Part shown: piece by piece, positions 1 to 8,478 of the stretch
Position numbering within the stretch: the first letter of the stretch is position 1
Layout of the letters: each line of letters opens with the position of its first letter
NCBI RefSeq assembly: GCF_000389965.1
Contig: NC_021191.1
Coordinates: 5,829,501 to 5,893,500 of the forward strand
Length of the DNA stretch: 64,000 bases
Source: Actinoplanes sp. N902-109
GTDB taxonomy: Bacteria > Actinomycetota > Actinomycetes > Mycobacteriales > Micromonosporaceae
Direction: 5' to 3'
Notes under the pieces: generated by a model
Told to the model about the DNA's origin: nothing
What the model saw: only the letters and a program-made list of their open reading frames with translations
Database searches by the model: none
Translations under genes and position numbers: made by a program

Positions 1-63
1 CGAAGCCAGCTTGACCGGATCATGCGCGTCCACGGTGATGTGCCGGACCGGATTGATACTCAT
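1..63 (-). CDS. VOC (glyoxalase-like) family protein, N-terminal fragment
   Basis: The first 21 codons of a minus-strand gene run off the left edge. The ATG lies at 63 and the protein begins MSINPVRHITVDAHDP. The pattern of a short polar start, then R-H-I-T/V-D, then D-P is typical of the first beta strand of vicinal oxygen chelate proteins. Only the N-terminus is visible, so substrate and metal ligands cannot be judged. It lies downstream of prcA, the position where pafA is found in some other actinobacteria. The family call is tentative. Confidence 0.5.
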   Translation of the reverse strand, partial: MSINPVRHITVDAHDPVKLAS

Positions 64-334
64 GCCCGCATCCTACGGACGCCACCCCCCGCAGCGCCGC
101 CACTTATCGAACGCCCGCCGTCGCCCTCGAAGCCCGTAGCCACGCTCGACACTGCACCAGCAGTGAACGCATCTTTCCTGACGACAGCAGCGCACTCCCC
201 CACCGCCGGACCTGGTGCTGAGCGCGGGCCGGTGGCCGGCCATGCTGCCGCGCTCCTTGCGGAGTTGGTCCGCCCGGCGCCGCGTCCAGCGGGCAGCCCC
301 CGGCTTGCCGATGACCCGCCCCGGTCAGAGCAAT
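64..334. other. Intergenic region without a recognised gene
   Basis: About 270 bases between the start of the VOC gene and the terminator hairpin behind prcA. Plus-strand frames here are open only because of high GC and give proline/arginine-rich translations. The promoter of the leftward VOC gene presumably lies here, but no convincing -35/-10 pair was seen. Confidence 0.5.
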
Positions 335-380
335 CCGCCCCGTGGCCCGGCCGAGGTGGGCCGGGCCGTTCAGGGGGCGG
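335..380 (-). terminator. Hairpin directly after prcA
   Basis: A nested inverted repeat abuts the prcA stop codon. The outer arms are CCGCCCC (335-341) and GGGGCGG (374-380), and the inner arms are GGCCCGGCC and GGGCCGGGCC. It likely ends the proteasome transcript. There is no T-tract, as is common in high-GC actinobacteria. Confidence 0.6.
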
Positions 381-1205
381 TCAGGACTTGCCGCTGTCCT
401 TGTCCTCGGGAGCGCCCTCGAGGTCGGCGGAGGCGGCTGAGACGGTGGGCTTGTCGTCGGCCGGAGCCGGGCCGGTGGCGTCGCCGCGTTCCGGCTCGGG
501 CTGGTCCTTGCCGCCTCCGAGGAGGGACTCCAGGGCCGCGCCGGAGATGCGGCGGAACGTGCGGCCGCGGCGGTGCCGGTCGAGCACCGCCACCTCGAGC
601 TGGGCCGCGCCCAGGTCGCGGGTCGCGCCGTTCTCGCCGCCGACGCTGCCCAGGCCCTTGACCGCCAGCGCGAGCGCCGTCGGCAGGTCCGCGGTCACGT
701 CGTGGCGCTCCTTGAGGACCGTGGAGATGGCCTCGGCCGAGCCGCCCATCGCCATGAAGCCGGGCTCGTCCATGACCGAACCGTCGTACGTGATCCGGTA
801 CAGCTCGTCGGCCTCGGGGGACGCGCCGACCTGGGCCACGCAGATCTCCACCTCGTACGGCTTCTGCGTCTCGGAGAAGATCGCACCCAGGGTCTGGGTG
901 TAGGCGTTGGCCAGCGCCCGGCCGGTCACGTCGCGGCGGTCGTACGCGAGGCCGTTGAGGTCAGCCATCCGCACGCCGGCCCGGCGCAGGCTCTCGAACT
1001 CGTTGTAGCGGCCGACGGCCGCGAAGCCGATCCTGTCGTAGAGCTCGCTGATCTTGCGCAGCGTGGTGAGGTTCTCGGCGACCAGCAGGATGCCGCCCTC
1101 GTACGTGAGGACGACTGCGGAGCGGCCGCGGGCGATACCCTTGCGGGCGTACTCCGAGCGGTCGCGCTGGACCTGCTCGGGGGAGGCGTAGAACTGCATG
1201 GCCAC
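381..1205 (-). CDS. prcA: Proteasome alpha subunit
   Basis: Alpha ring subunit of the 20S proteasome. It forms the outer rings, gates substrate entry and docks the ARC/Mpa ATPase. The 274-residue protein matches the family along its length: an N-terminal S-P-E-Q segment, then the KGIARGRS, VAENLTTLRKISELYDR and YDRRDVTGR blocks. A hydrophilic acidic tail of about 50 residues follows and, as in other PrcA proteins, is poorly conserved. The GTG at 1205 is chosen because AAGGAG lies nine bases upstream; an ATG two codons later is possible. It is last in the proteasome gene series, 61 bases after prcB. Confidence 0.97.
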   Translation of the reverse strand: MAMQFYASPEQVQRDRSEYARKGIARGRSAVVLTYEGGILLVAENLTTLRKISELYDRIGFAAVGRYNEFESLRRAGVRMADLNGLAYDRRDVTGRALANAYTQTLGAIFSETQKPYEVEICVAQVGASPEADELYRITYDGSVMDEPGFMAMGGSAEAISTVLKERHDVTADLPTALALAVKGLGSVGGENGATRDLGAAQLEVAVLDRHRRGRTFRRISGAALESLLGGGKDQPEPERGDATGPAPADDKPTVSAASADLEGAPEDKDSGKS

Positions 1206-1266
1206 GAGTGGCTACTCCTTACGATGACCGGTATCGGGGATGGCTGCTGCGAAGACGCCGGGCTGC

Positions 1267-2109
1267 TCAGCCGCCCGGGTTCTCCATCCGTCCGGCGACC
1301 ACTTCCTCGGCCACCGTGGTGATCTCGGCATCGGTCAGCCGGTGCGTGCCCTCGGCCGTCGCCGTCATCACCACCGGGTAGATCTTGCGGGTCACGTCCG
1401 GGCCACCGGTCGCGGTGTCGTCGTCGGCGGCGTCGTAGAGCGCCTCGACGGCGAGCCGGATCGCGTCCTGGGTGCTGACCCCGGCCCGGTACTTCTTCTT
1501 GAGCGCGGACTTGGCGAACAGCGAACCGGAGCCGATCGCGTCGTAGCCGGTCTCCTCGTAGAGCCCGCCCGCGACGTCGAAGCTGAAGATACGCCCGGCG
1601 CGCGCCGGGTCGGCCGGGGCCAGGTCGAAGCCCGCGAACAGCGGGATCACCGCCAGGCCCTGCATGGCCGCGCCCAGGTTGCCGCGCACCATCGCGGCGA
1701 GCCGGTTGGCCTTACCGTCGAGCGAGAGCATCGCGCCCTCGATCTTCTCGTAGTGCTCCAGCTCGACCTGGAACAGCCGCATCAGCTCGATGCCGATGCC
1801 GGCGGTGCCGGCGATGCCGATCAGCGAGTACGCGTCAGCGGGGTGCACCTTCTCGATGTCCCGGCTGGCGATCAGGTTGCCCATCGTCGCGCGCCGGTCG
1901 CCGGCCATGATCACGCCCTCGGCGGTGGCGATGGCGACGATCGTGGTGCCGTGCGGCGCGAGGTCACCAGCCGACAGCCCCGGCGGCAGCGGCCGGCGCC
2001 CCGGCAGCAGCTCGGGAGCGGCCTGGGTCAGGAACTGCGTGAAGGAAGACGTCCCCGCGTTGGTGAACACATCTGGAAGACGCCCGGATGGATCAAAGCC
2101 CGCTGCCAC
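1267..2109 (-). CDS. prcB: Proteasome beta subunit (catalytic)
   Basis: Catalytic inner-ring subunit, an N-terminal nucleophile threonine protease. The GTG at 2109 follows GAAAGGA and gives 280 residues. A propeptide of 54 residues ends in H-G, so self-cleavage would expose Thr55 in the TTIVAI motif. Counting from that threonine, Asp17 (GDRR) and Lys33 (DIEK) are both present, so the active site is complete. Its first 82 bases overlap the 3' end of the upstream endonuclease VII-like gene in another frame, which implies translational coupling. Confidence 0.97.
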   Translation of the reverse strand: MAAGFDPSGRLPDVFTNAGTSSFTQFLTQAAPELLPGRRPLPPGLSAGDLAPHGTTIVAIATAEGVIMAGDRRATMGNLIASRDIEKVHPADAYSLIGIAGTAGIGIELMRLFQVELEHYEKIEGAMLSLDGKANRLAAMVRGNLGAAMQGLAVIPLFAGFDLAPADPARAGRIFSFDVAGGLYEETGYDAIGSGSLFAKSALKKKYRAGVSTQDAIRLAVEALYDAADDDTATGGPDVTRKIYPVVMTATAEGTHRLTDAEITTVAEEVVAGRMENPGG

Positions 2110-2429
2110 GTGGTTCCTTTCAAATATGTGATCGCCGCGGCCAGGAACACCGGGTCGTCCCGGAACTGCCCCGGACCGCCGTTGCAGTTGAAGCACAATA
2201 TCCCGCGCACCCGTCCGGTGCGATGGTCGTGATCGACATGTTGAGGATCATCTGCGCCACAGATCGCACAGACACAGCCCCGCGAGAAGAGCAGCGCGTC
2301 GAACTCGGCCCCGCCGATGCCGTAACGCCGGCGCAGGTGGTTTGCCACGCGCGTCATGACAAGGCTTGCGCTAGCGGCCACACCCCGTACTGGCAGCGCG
2401 GTTGGAGGAAACTCGATCAGCGGCCTCAC
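2028..2429 (-). CDS. Endonuclease VII-fold (His-Me finger) protein in the proteasome locus
   Basis: A protein of 109-133 residues with the zinc/His-Me signature of phage T4 endonuclease VII relatives: CAICG, then HVDHDHRTGRVRGILC, then FNCN. The four cysteines would bind zinc, and D-H-D-H holds the catalytic histidine region. It lies between pup and prcB and overlaps prcB by 82 bases. I recall similar genes at this place in other actinobacterial proteasome loci. The start is uncertain: GTG at 2429 or ATG at 2357, neither with a strong ribosome binding site. Any role in proteasome biology is unknown. Confidence 0.8.
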   Translation of the reverse strand: MRPLIEFPPTALPVRGVAASASLVMTRVANHLRRRYGIGGAEFDALLFSRGCVCAICGADDPQHVDHDHRTGRVRGILCFNCNGGPGQFRDDPVFLAAAITYLKGTTWQRALIHPGVFQMCSPTRGRLPSRSS

Positions 2430-2546
2430 CGAGCCGCCATCGGGGCAGAACAGATGCCAGCCTCGTCGCCCGGCCCCCGCGCCATGACGTCAAGCCCCTC
2501 CGTCCAGCGCTACCTCAAGAGCATATCCTAAAACGGACGTACTGCT

Positions 2547-2762
2547 CTATTGGCCGCCTTTTTGCACATATCCACGCACAAATTCCTCGGCGTTTTCTTC
2601 GAGGACGGAGTCGATCTCGTCGAGCAGGTCGTCGACGTCCTCGGTGATCTCGGCGTGCCGTTCGGCGACCTCGGGATTGGCCTCCGTAGTGACGTCCTCG
2701 ATCTCCTCGTCACGCCTCGCCTTGCCGGACTGCGACTGACCGCCGGTGTCTCGCGTTGCCAT
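2547..2762 (-). CDS. pup: Prokaryotic ubiquitin-like protein Pup
   Basis: Small modifier that is attached through its C-terminal glutamate to lysines of substrates. The 71 residues include a disordered, polar N-terminus rich in Gly/Gln/Arg, an acidic coiled-coil stretch that binds the ARC/Mpa coiled coil, and the diagnostic C-terminus YVQKGGQ. Because the last residue is Gln, Dop must deamidate it to Glu before ligation. ATG at 2762 follows a purine-rich AAGGGGGA. The gene lies between dop and the endonuclease VII-like gene. Confidence 0.98.
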   Translation of the reverse strand: MATRDTGGQSQSGKARRDEEIEDVTTEANPEVAERHAEITEDVDDLLDEIDSVLEENAEEFVRGYVQKGGQ

Positions 2763-2781
2763 CCCTGTCCCCCTTCACACA

Positions 2782-2801
2782 CCCAACCGCTTCGGGTTGG
2801 G
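2782..2801 (-). promoter_or_regulatory. Short hairpin in the pup leader
   Basis: A perfect 7-bp stem (CCCAACC / GGTTGGG, loop GCTTCG) sits about 20 bases upstream of the pup ATG, just before its ribosome binding site. It lies in the 116-base gap after dop. It could be a processing or attenuation element or a weak terminator. No T-run follows it in the minus direction. Confidence 0.4.
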
Positions 2802-2878
2802 AAAAACCTACCTCGCGGGTACGACGAAAACCGCAGCGCCGCCGCGTGTTTCTCGGCAAGCGAACCGCGGCGGGCGGC

Positions 2879-4396
2879 TCACCGGCTGGTGATCACCTCG
2901 AGCAGGTCCTTGGCGGTGTCGCACTTGTCGAACAGCGCGCCGACATGCTTCCTGGTGCCGCGTTCGGGTTCCATCATCGGGACCCGGACCAGCGATTCGC
3001 GGCCCACGTCGAAGATGACCGAGTCCCAGCTGGCAGCGACCACTTCGGACGCATACCGGGCCAGGCACTGGCCGCGGAAGTACGCCCGGGTGTCCTCGGG
3101 CGGCTCCACCATCGCGCGGCGGGTCTCCTCGTCGTCGAGGAGGGTCTTCATCGAGCCCCGGGCCACCAGGCGGTGGTAGAGGCCCTTCTCCGGGCGTACG
3201 TCGGAATACTGCAGGTCGACGAGCTGGAGCTTGGGTGACGACCAGGCGAGGCTCTCGCGCTCCCGATAGCCCTCGAGCAGCCGCAGCTTGGCCACCCAGT
3301 CGAGCTCGTCGGAGCAGGTCATCGGGTCGTCGCCGAGCCGGGTGAGCACGCTCTCCCAGCGCTGCAGCACGTCGGCGGTCTGCTCGTCCACGTCGTCGCC
3401 GTAGCGCTCGTCGACGAACGCCCTGGCCCGCTCGAAGTAGGCCCACTGCAGGTCGAGCGCGGTGAGCCGGCGGCCGTCGCGCAGCCGCATGAGGTGCTTG
3501 AGCGACGGGTCGTGGCTGACCGCCTTGAGCTCGGAGACGGGGTCGGCGATGCCGAGCTCTCCGGTGAACACCTTCTCCTCGATCATGTTGAGGATCAGCG
3601 AGGTGGTGCCCACCTTGAGGTACGTCGCGATCTCGGACAGGTTGGCGTCACCGATGATCACGTGCAGCCGGCGGTACTTGTCGGCGTCGGAGTGCGGTTC
3701 GTCGCGGGTGTTGATGATCGGGCGCTTGAGGGTGGTCTCGAGTCCCACCTCGACCTCGAAGAAGTCGGCGCGCGAGGAGATCTGGAAGCCGGAGCCGGAG
3801 CCGTCCTGACCGATGCCGACGCGCCCGGCGCCGCAGAAGATCTGCCGGGTGACGAAGAACGGGGTCAGGTGCGCGACGATGTCGGCGAACGGCGTCTGAC
3901 GGCGCATCAGGTAGTTCTCGTGCGCACCGTACGAGGCGCCCTTGTTGTCGGTGTTGTTCTTGTAGAGCTGGATGCGGTGGGTGCCGGGGATGGTCGCCGC
4001 GCGCCGCGAGGCCTCGGCCATGACGCGCTCACCGGCCTTGTCCCAGCGCACGATGTCCAGGGGGTTGGTGCACTCGGGGGTGCTGTACTCGGGGTGCGCG
4101 TGGTCGACGTACAGCCGGGCGCCGTTGGTCAGTATCACGTTGGCCAGGCCGAGGTCCTCGTCAGCCAGGGCGTCGGCCGGGTCGTACGCCGCGCCGGAGT
4201 AGGTGAAGCCACGGGCGTCGCGCAGCGGCGACTCCTCCTCGTAGTCCCACCGGGCGCGACCGCCGCGGGTCAGTTCTGGCCGGGCGCCGTAGGCGTTGAC
4301 GACCTGGGAGGAGGTGACCATCGGGTTGGCGCCGGGCTGCCCGGGCACGGAGATTCCGTACTCGACCTCGGTGCCCATAATCCGCCGAACGCTCAT
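2879..4396 (-). CDS. dop: Pup deamidase/depupylase Dop
   Basis: Carboxylate-amine ligase-like enzyme that deamidates Pup-Gln and removes Pup from substrates. The 505-residue protein starts MSVRRIMGTEVEYGI, where the acidic G-T-E-V-E-Y strand contributes ATP/Mg binding. It carries the loop near residues 20-45 (PGANPMVTSSQVVNAYG) that separates Dop from the ligase PafA. The core motifs Y-K-N-N-T-D and S-G-F-Q-I-S-S-R-A-D-F are intact. The ATG at 4396 is preferred; an ATG six codons later is also possible. PafA itself is not encoded in the window. Confidence 0.95.
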   Translation of the reverse strand: MSVRRIMGTEVEYGISVPGQPGANPMVTSSQVVNAYGARPELTRGGRARWDYEEESPLRDARGFTYSGAAYDPADALADEDLGLANVILTNGARLYVDHAHPEYSTPECTNPLDIVRWDKAGERVMAEASRRAATIPGTHRIQLYKNNTDNKGASYGAHENYLMRRQTPFADIVAHLTPFFVTRQIFCGAGRVGIGQDGSGSGFQISSRADFFEVEVGLETTLKRPIINTRDEPHSDADKYRRLHVIIGDANLSEIATYLKVGTTSLILNMIEEKVFTGELGIADPVSELKAVSHDPSLKHLMRLRDGRRLTALDLQWAYFERARAFVDERYGDDVDEQTADVLQRWESVLTRLGDDPMTCSDELDWVAKLRLLEGYRERESLAWSSPKLQLVDLQYSDVRPEKGLYHRLVARGSMKTLLDDEETRRAMVEPPEDTRAYFRGQCLARYASEVVAASWDSVIFDVGRESLVRVPMMEPERGTRKHVGALFDKCDTAKDLLEVITSR

Positions 4397-4507
4397 GCGA
4401 TCACTCCGCCCGCAAGTGTGCTGCCGTTGCCCATGTATCGAGCCTAGACGCTTCCGCACCGGTTATCCGACCCGGCCGTACCGGTAACAGCACGCTGAGT
4501 AGATGAA

Positions 4508-4541
4508 GCGCGGGCGGAAGGGGAGTCCCCTCCGCCCGCGC
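4508..4541 (-). terminator. Strong hairpin between arc and dop
   Basis: A long GC-rich inverted repeat (GCGCGGGCGGAAGGGGA / TCCCCTCCGCCCGCGC, one unpaired base in the left arm, almost no loop) lies just after the arc stop codon. It suggests that arc is at least partly transcribed apart from dop-pup-prcBA. Confidence 0.7.
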
Positions 4542-4552
4542 GCAGATCTGTC

Positions 4553-6334
4553 CTACAGGTACTGACCGGTGTTGGAGGCGGTCTCGATGGAGCGGCCCGC
4601 CTCGGCACCCTTGCCGCCGGAGACCAGCGTGCGGATGTAGACGATCCGCTCGCCCTTCTTGCCGGAGATGCGGGCCCAGTCGTCGGGGTTGGTGGTGTTG
4701 GGCAGGTCCTCGTTCTCGCGGAACTCGTCGACGCAGCTGTCGAGCAGGTGCTGCAGCCGCAGCCCCTTCTTGCCGGAGGTGAGGAACTCCTTGATGGCCA
4801 TCTTCTTGCCGCGGTCGACGATGTTCTGGATCATCGCGCCGGAGTTGAAGTCCTTGAAGTACAGGACTTCCTTGTCACCGTTGGCATAGGTGACCTCGAG
4901 GAAGCGGTTCTCCTCGCTCTCGGTGTACATCCGCAGGACGACGGCCTCGATCATGGCCGCCACCGTCACGTCGGCGTCGCCGCTGTGCTCGGCCAGGTCC
5001 TCCTCGCTGAGCGGCAGGCCCGGCAGGATGTACTTGGCGAAGATGTCCTTCGCCGCCTCGGCGTCCGGGCGCTCGATCTTGATCTTCACATCGAGCCGGC
5101 CGGGCCGCAGGATCGCGGGGTCGATCATGTCCTCGCGGTTGGAGGCGCCGATGACGATGACGTTCTCCAGGCCCTCGACGCCGTCGATCTCGCTGAGCAG
5201 CTGCGGGACGATGGTGTTCTCGACGTCGGAGGAGACGCCCGAGCCACGGGTGCGGAAGATCGAGTCCATCTCGTCGAAGAACACGATGACCGGCGTGCCC
5301 TCGCCGGCCTTCTCCCGGGCCCGCTGGAAGACCAGGCGGATGTGCCGCTCGGTCTCACCGACGTACTTGTTGAGCAGCTCCGGACCCTTGATGTTGAGGA
5401 AGTAGCTGGTGTGCTTCTCCTCGCCGCGGCGCTCGGCGATCTTCTTCGCCAGCGAGTTGGCGACCGCCTTGGCGATCAGGGTCTTGCCACAGCCGGGCGG
5501 GCCGTAGAGCAGGATGCCCTTGGGCGGGCGCAGCTGGTGCTCCCGGAACAGGTCGGCGTGCAGGAACGGCAGCTCGACCGCGTCGCGGATCTGCTCGATC
5601 TGCGAGTGCAGGCCGCCGATGTCGGTGTAGTCGACGTCGGGGACCTCCTCCAGGACGAGCTCCTCGACCTCGCTCTTGGGGATCCGCTCGTAGGCGTACG
5701 CCGAGCGGGGCTCGATCATCAGCGAGTCCCCGGCCCGCAGGGCGCCGACCTGCAGCGACTCGGCCAGGTGGACGATGCGCTCCTCGTCGGCGTGCGAGAC
5801 GACCAGGGCACGGTCACCGGGACCGCCCGCCGGGTTGTCGAGCACCTCCTTGAGCAGCACGACCTCGCCGACCCGCTCGTAGCCGAACGCGTCGACCACG
5901 TTGAGCGCGTCGTTGAGCAGGACCTCCTGCCCGCGCTTGAGCTCTTCGACCTCGAGCGACGGGCTGACTGCCACGCGCAGTTTGCGTCCGCCGGTGAAGA
6001 CATCGACGGTGCCGTCCACGTGGGCGGCCAGGAAGACGCCGTAGCCGCTGGGCGGCTGGGCGAGCCGGTCAATCTCTTCTTTGAGAGTGACGATCTGGGC
6101 GCGGGCTTCCTTGAGGGTCGCCACGAGCCGGTCGTTGTTCTCGGTCACTCGGGCCAGCTGCGTCTGCGTTGCCGCGAGCCGTTCCTCGAGCTGACGGACG
6201 TGTCGGGGGCTCTCGGTCAACTTCCGCCGAACCAGAGCGAGTTCCTCCTGCAGGAACGCAACCTGGCTGGAGAGATCGTTGGCTTCTTTCTCCCAACGTG
6301 CGGCGCGTGAATCCGCCTCGTCGCTACGTGCCAC
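4553..6334 (-). CDS. arc: Proteasome-activating AAA ATPase ARC/Mpa
   Basis: Hexameric unfoldase that recognises pupylated proteins and feeds them into the 20S core. The 593 residues show an N-terminal coiled coil (about residues 10-92) for Pup capture, then tandem OB domains, then one AAA module with Walker A GPPGCGKT, Walker B VIVFFDEMDS and an RPGRLD sensor region. The C-terminus GQYL has the penultimate tyrosine that docks in the proteasome alpha ring. The start is the GTG at 6334, behind GGGGAGGTGGGAC; a 50-codon upstream extension in the same frame is not family-like. Confidence 0.96.
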   Translation of the reverse strand: MARSDEADSRAARWEKEANDLSSQVAFLQEELALVRRKLTESPRHVRQLEERLAATQTQLARVTENNDRLVATLKEARAQIVTLKEEIDRLAQPPSGYGVFLAAHVDGTVDVFTGGRKLRVAVSPSLEVEELKRGQEVLLNDALNVVDAFGYERVGEVVLLKEVLDNPAGGPGDRALVVSHADEERIVHLAESLQVGALRAGDSLMIEPRSAYAYERIPKSEVEELVLEEVPDVDYTDIGGLHSQIEQIRDAVELPFLHADLFREHQLRPPKGILLYGPPGCGKTLIAKAVANSLAKKIAERRGEEKHTSYFLNIKGPELLNKYVGETERHIRLVFQRAREKAGEGTPVIVFFDEMDSIFRTRGSGVSSDVENTIVPQLLSEIDGVEGLENVIVIGASNREDMIDPAILRPGRLDVKIKIERPDAEAAKDIFAKYILPGLPLSEEDLAEHSGDADVTVAAMIEAVVLRMYTESEENRFLEVTYANGDKEVLYFKDFNSGAMIQNIVDRGKKMAIKEFLTSGKKGLRLQHLLDSCVDEFRENEDLPNTTNPDDWARISGKKGERIVYIRTLVSGGKGAEAGRSIETASNTGQYL

Positions 6335-6508
6335 GTCCCACCTCCCCGGGGGCTCGAACGTACTACCCACAACACTAACCGCTGAAGGCCGGATTTCGAC
6401 CCATGCAACACCCTCGTCACTGAAGCTTGATCGATTCGGCAGGTGGCGCCGTCTCTTTGTCAGAGGGTTCGGGTACGGTCGCAACGGGCTTCATATCGGG
6501 AGGTGCAG

Positions 6509-6793
6509 GTGTCCACGGACAGTCTCGAAGTCTGGGTCGACCAGGACCTGTGCACAGGTGACGGGCTGTGCGTGCAGTACGCACCGGAGGTCTTCGAGTT
6601 CGACATCGACGGGCTTGCGTACGTGAAAGACACCGACGGTGAGCTGCTGCAGAGCCCGGGCGTACGCACTGCGGTGCCGGCCCGGCTGCGGCTCGAGGTG
6701 ATCGACGCGGCGAAGGAGTGCCCCGGCGACTGCATCCATGTCCTGCGCAGCACCGACGGCGTCGAGGTGGCGGGTCCCGAGGCGGACGGCTGA
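6509..6793 (+). CDS. Small single-cluster ferredoxin
   Basis: A 94-residue electron carrier. The N-terminal half has D-Q-D-L-C-T-G-D-G-L-C and the C-terminal half has C-P-G-D-C-I, the cysteine layout of small 3Fe-4S or 4Fe-4S ferredoxins that serve actinobacterial cytochromes P450 and related oxidases. The GTG start at 6509 is set by GGGAGGTGCAG just upstream. It is transcribed divergently from arc, an arrangement I recall from other actinobacterial proteasome loci. Its redox partner is not adjacent. Confidence 0.9.
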   Translation: MSTDSLEVWVDQDLCTGDGLCVQYAPEVFEFDIDGLAYVKDTDGELLQSPGVRTAVPARLRLEVIDAAKECPGDCIHVLRSTDGVEVAGPEADG

Positions 6794-6821
6794 GTCCGCG
6801 AGCCGGGCGTACTGGCAGTTA

Positions 6822-6852
6822 TCCGACTCGCCGATCGGATCAGCGAGTCGGA
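6822..6852. terminator. Hairpin between convergent genes
   Basis: A perfect 10-bp inverted repeat, TCCGACTCGC (6822-6831) and GCGAGTCGGA (6843-6852), with an 11-base loop. It lies between the ferredoxin stop and the stop of the leftward gene, so it can serve both. Confidence 0.75.
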
Positions 6853-6856
6853 AATG

Positions 6857-7447
6857 TCACAATGTCGGTCGCCCGACCAACGATGCGACCACCCGGGAGA
6901 ACTCCTCCAGCCGGGCGATCTGCCCCGGGCCGCCGTCGTCGAGGGTCTTGCCGAAGCGCAGCGCGTCGTGCCGCAGTGCGGCCCGGCCCTCCTCCTCGGG
7001 CATGCCGGGCGGCGGCACCGCGTCGTCGACCGAGCTGAGCAGCAGATACACGTCGATGCTGTCGACCCGGGCCTGGCCGGTCGAGGTGCGGGTGAGCCGC
7101 CGCCGGCAGCCCACCTCGGTCACCGTCGACAGCGGCACCACCCGCAGCGACGAGGTCATCGAGCCGACCGGGCCGTCACCGGGCGCGACGTCCTCACCGT
7201 GCCACAGCACCAGCCGGCTGCCGTCGCAGATGACAACTTCCTGCCACACGCCGTTGACCTCGTTGACGAAGCGCTCCAGGGTGAAGCAGAGCACCGAGGC
7301 CCCGCGCAGCACACCGAACAGGGCGTCCAGCGCCACCTCGGGGTCGCGCAGGTAGGCGCGGGCAGCGGAGTCCAGTTCCTCGTACGGCGACCAGTCGGGG
7401 AACACAGCAGGCATTTCGTTGCTGCCCCCGAACGGCGGAGAACTCAT
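6857..7447 (-). CDS. Conserved actinobacterial protein of unknown function
   Basis: A 196-residue soluble protein with no signal peptide or membrane segment. Visible features are a hydrophobic/aromatic strand series in the middle (VLCFTLERFVNEV, then WQEVVICDGSRLVLWHGED) and a helical C-terminus. It loosely recalls the DUF5998 family of proteins that are sometimes called phosphodiesterases, but I cannot confirm this and assign no function. ATG at 7447. It lies 68 bases after trmI on the same strand and may be the last gene of the M50 protease-trmI transcript. Confidence 0.75.
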   Translation of the reverse strand: MSSPPFGGSNEMPAVFPDWSPYEELDSAARAYLRDPEVALDALFGVLRGASVLCFTLERFVNEVNGVWQEVVICDGSRLVLWHGEDVAPGDGPVGSMTSSLRVVPLSTVTEVGCRRRLTRTSTGQARVDSIDVYLLLSSVDDAVPPPGMPEEEGRAALRHDALRFGKTLDDGGPGQIARLEEFSRVVASLVGRPTL

Positions 7448-7515
7448 CGCGCCCACCCGTTCCTCCCAAACCCGTTGCAATCCGGGACGGAAACTACCGG
7501 ATGGCCGCCGGGGCG

Positions 7516-8463
7516 TCACTCCCCGGTATCGCCGTCCGTCTCCGTCCGGGCCACGGCCAGGGCGGCCTGGGCCGCGCGGCGCAGCGCGTACGCCTCGGCG
7601 CCCTTGCTCGGTTTGCGCCGCCGCGGCGGGGCGGTCACCCCGGGCGCCAGCTTGCGCGCCGAGACCAGGAACGCGGTGTGCGCGACCATCCGGTGGTCCG
7701 GGCGTACCGCCAGGCCCTCGGCGTGCCAGTCGCGCACCAGCGACTCCCAGGCCCGCGGCTCGGTCCAGCCGCCGCGCTCGCGCAGCGCCTCCACCAGCTC
7801 GGACAGCTGCGGCGTGGTGGCGACGTAACCGATGAACACACCGCCCGGGATCAGGGCCTGCTCGACCATGTCGAGGGCCTCCCACGGGGTCAGCATGTCG
7901 AGGATGATCCGGTCGAAACCGGTCTGGGTGGCCCCGGCGACATCGCCGATGTGCAGCTGCCACGCCGGGTGCGGGCCGCCGAAGAACGCCTCGACGTTCT
8001 TGCGCGCGATGGCCGCGAAGTCCTCCCGGAGCTCGTACGAGTGCAGCTCACCGCCGCCGCCGACGGCACGCAGCAGCGAGCAGCTCAGCGCCCCGGACCC
8101 GACGCCGGCCTCGAGCACCTTGGCGCCCGGGAAGATGTCGCCCATCGCCACGATCTGCGCGGCGTCCTTGGGGTAGATCACCTGCGCGCCGCGCGGCATG
8201 GACAGCACGTAGTCCGACAGCAACGGGCGCAGCGCCAGGTAGGGCGTGCCGCCGCTGGACACCACCACGCTGCCGTCGGGCAGCCCGATCAGCGCGTCGT
8301 GCTCCAGCGCGCCGCGGTGGGTGTGGAAGGCCTTGCCCGGTTCGAGCACGATGGTGTGCATGCGGTTCTTGGGATCGGTGAGCTGCACGCGATCGCCCGG
8401 CCGGAACGGCCCGCGGTGGGCGGGCACGACTTCTTCGGCGACGGTGTTGTCCTGAACGGTCAC
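7516..8463 (-). CDS. trmI: tRNA (adenine-58-N1)-methyltransferase
   Basis: S-adenosylmethionine-dependent enzyme that makes m1A58 in the T-loop of tRNA. The 315-residue protein has the TrmI N-terminal beta domain (F-R-P-G-D-R-V-Q-L-T-D), the YPKDAAQIV block, and a Rossmann methyltransferase core with motif I VLEAGVGSGALS and the tetramer-family motif FDRIILDMLTPW. The basic C-terminus (PPRRRKPSKG) fits RNA contact. GTG start at 8463. It lies 15 bases after the M50 protease gene and forms a transcription unit with it, as I recall for mycobacteria. Confidence 0.93.
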   Translation of the reverse strand: MTVQDNTVAEEVVPAHRGPFRPGDRVQLTDPKNRMHTIVLEPGKAFHTHRGALEHDALIGLPDGSVVVSSGGTPYLALRPLLSDYVLSMPRGAQVIYPKDAAQIVAMGDIFPGAKVLEAGVGSGALSCSLLRAVGGGGELHSYELREDFAAIARKNVEAFFGGPHPAWQLHIGDVAGATQTGFDRIILDMLTPWEALDMVEQALIPGGVFIGYVATTPQLSELVEALRERGGWTEPRAWESLVRDWHAEGLAVRPDHRMVAHTAFLVSARKLAPGVTAPPRRRKPSKGAEAYALRRAAQAALAVARTETDGDTGE

Positions 8464-8478
8464 TGATCCCTCTCCAAC

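Noticed and set aside
22..903. Plus-strand frame of 293 codons at the left edge
   Set aside because: Half of it is antisense to prcA and the rest covers the prcA terminator. No recognisable domain.
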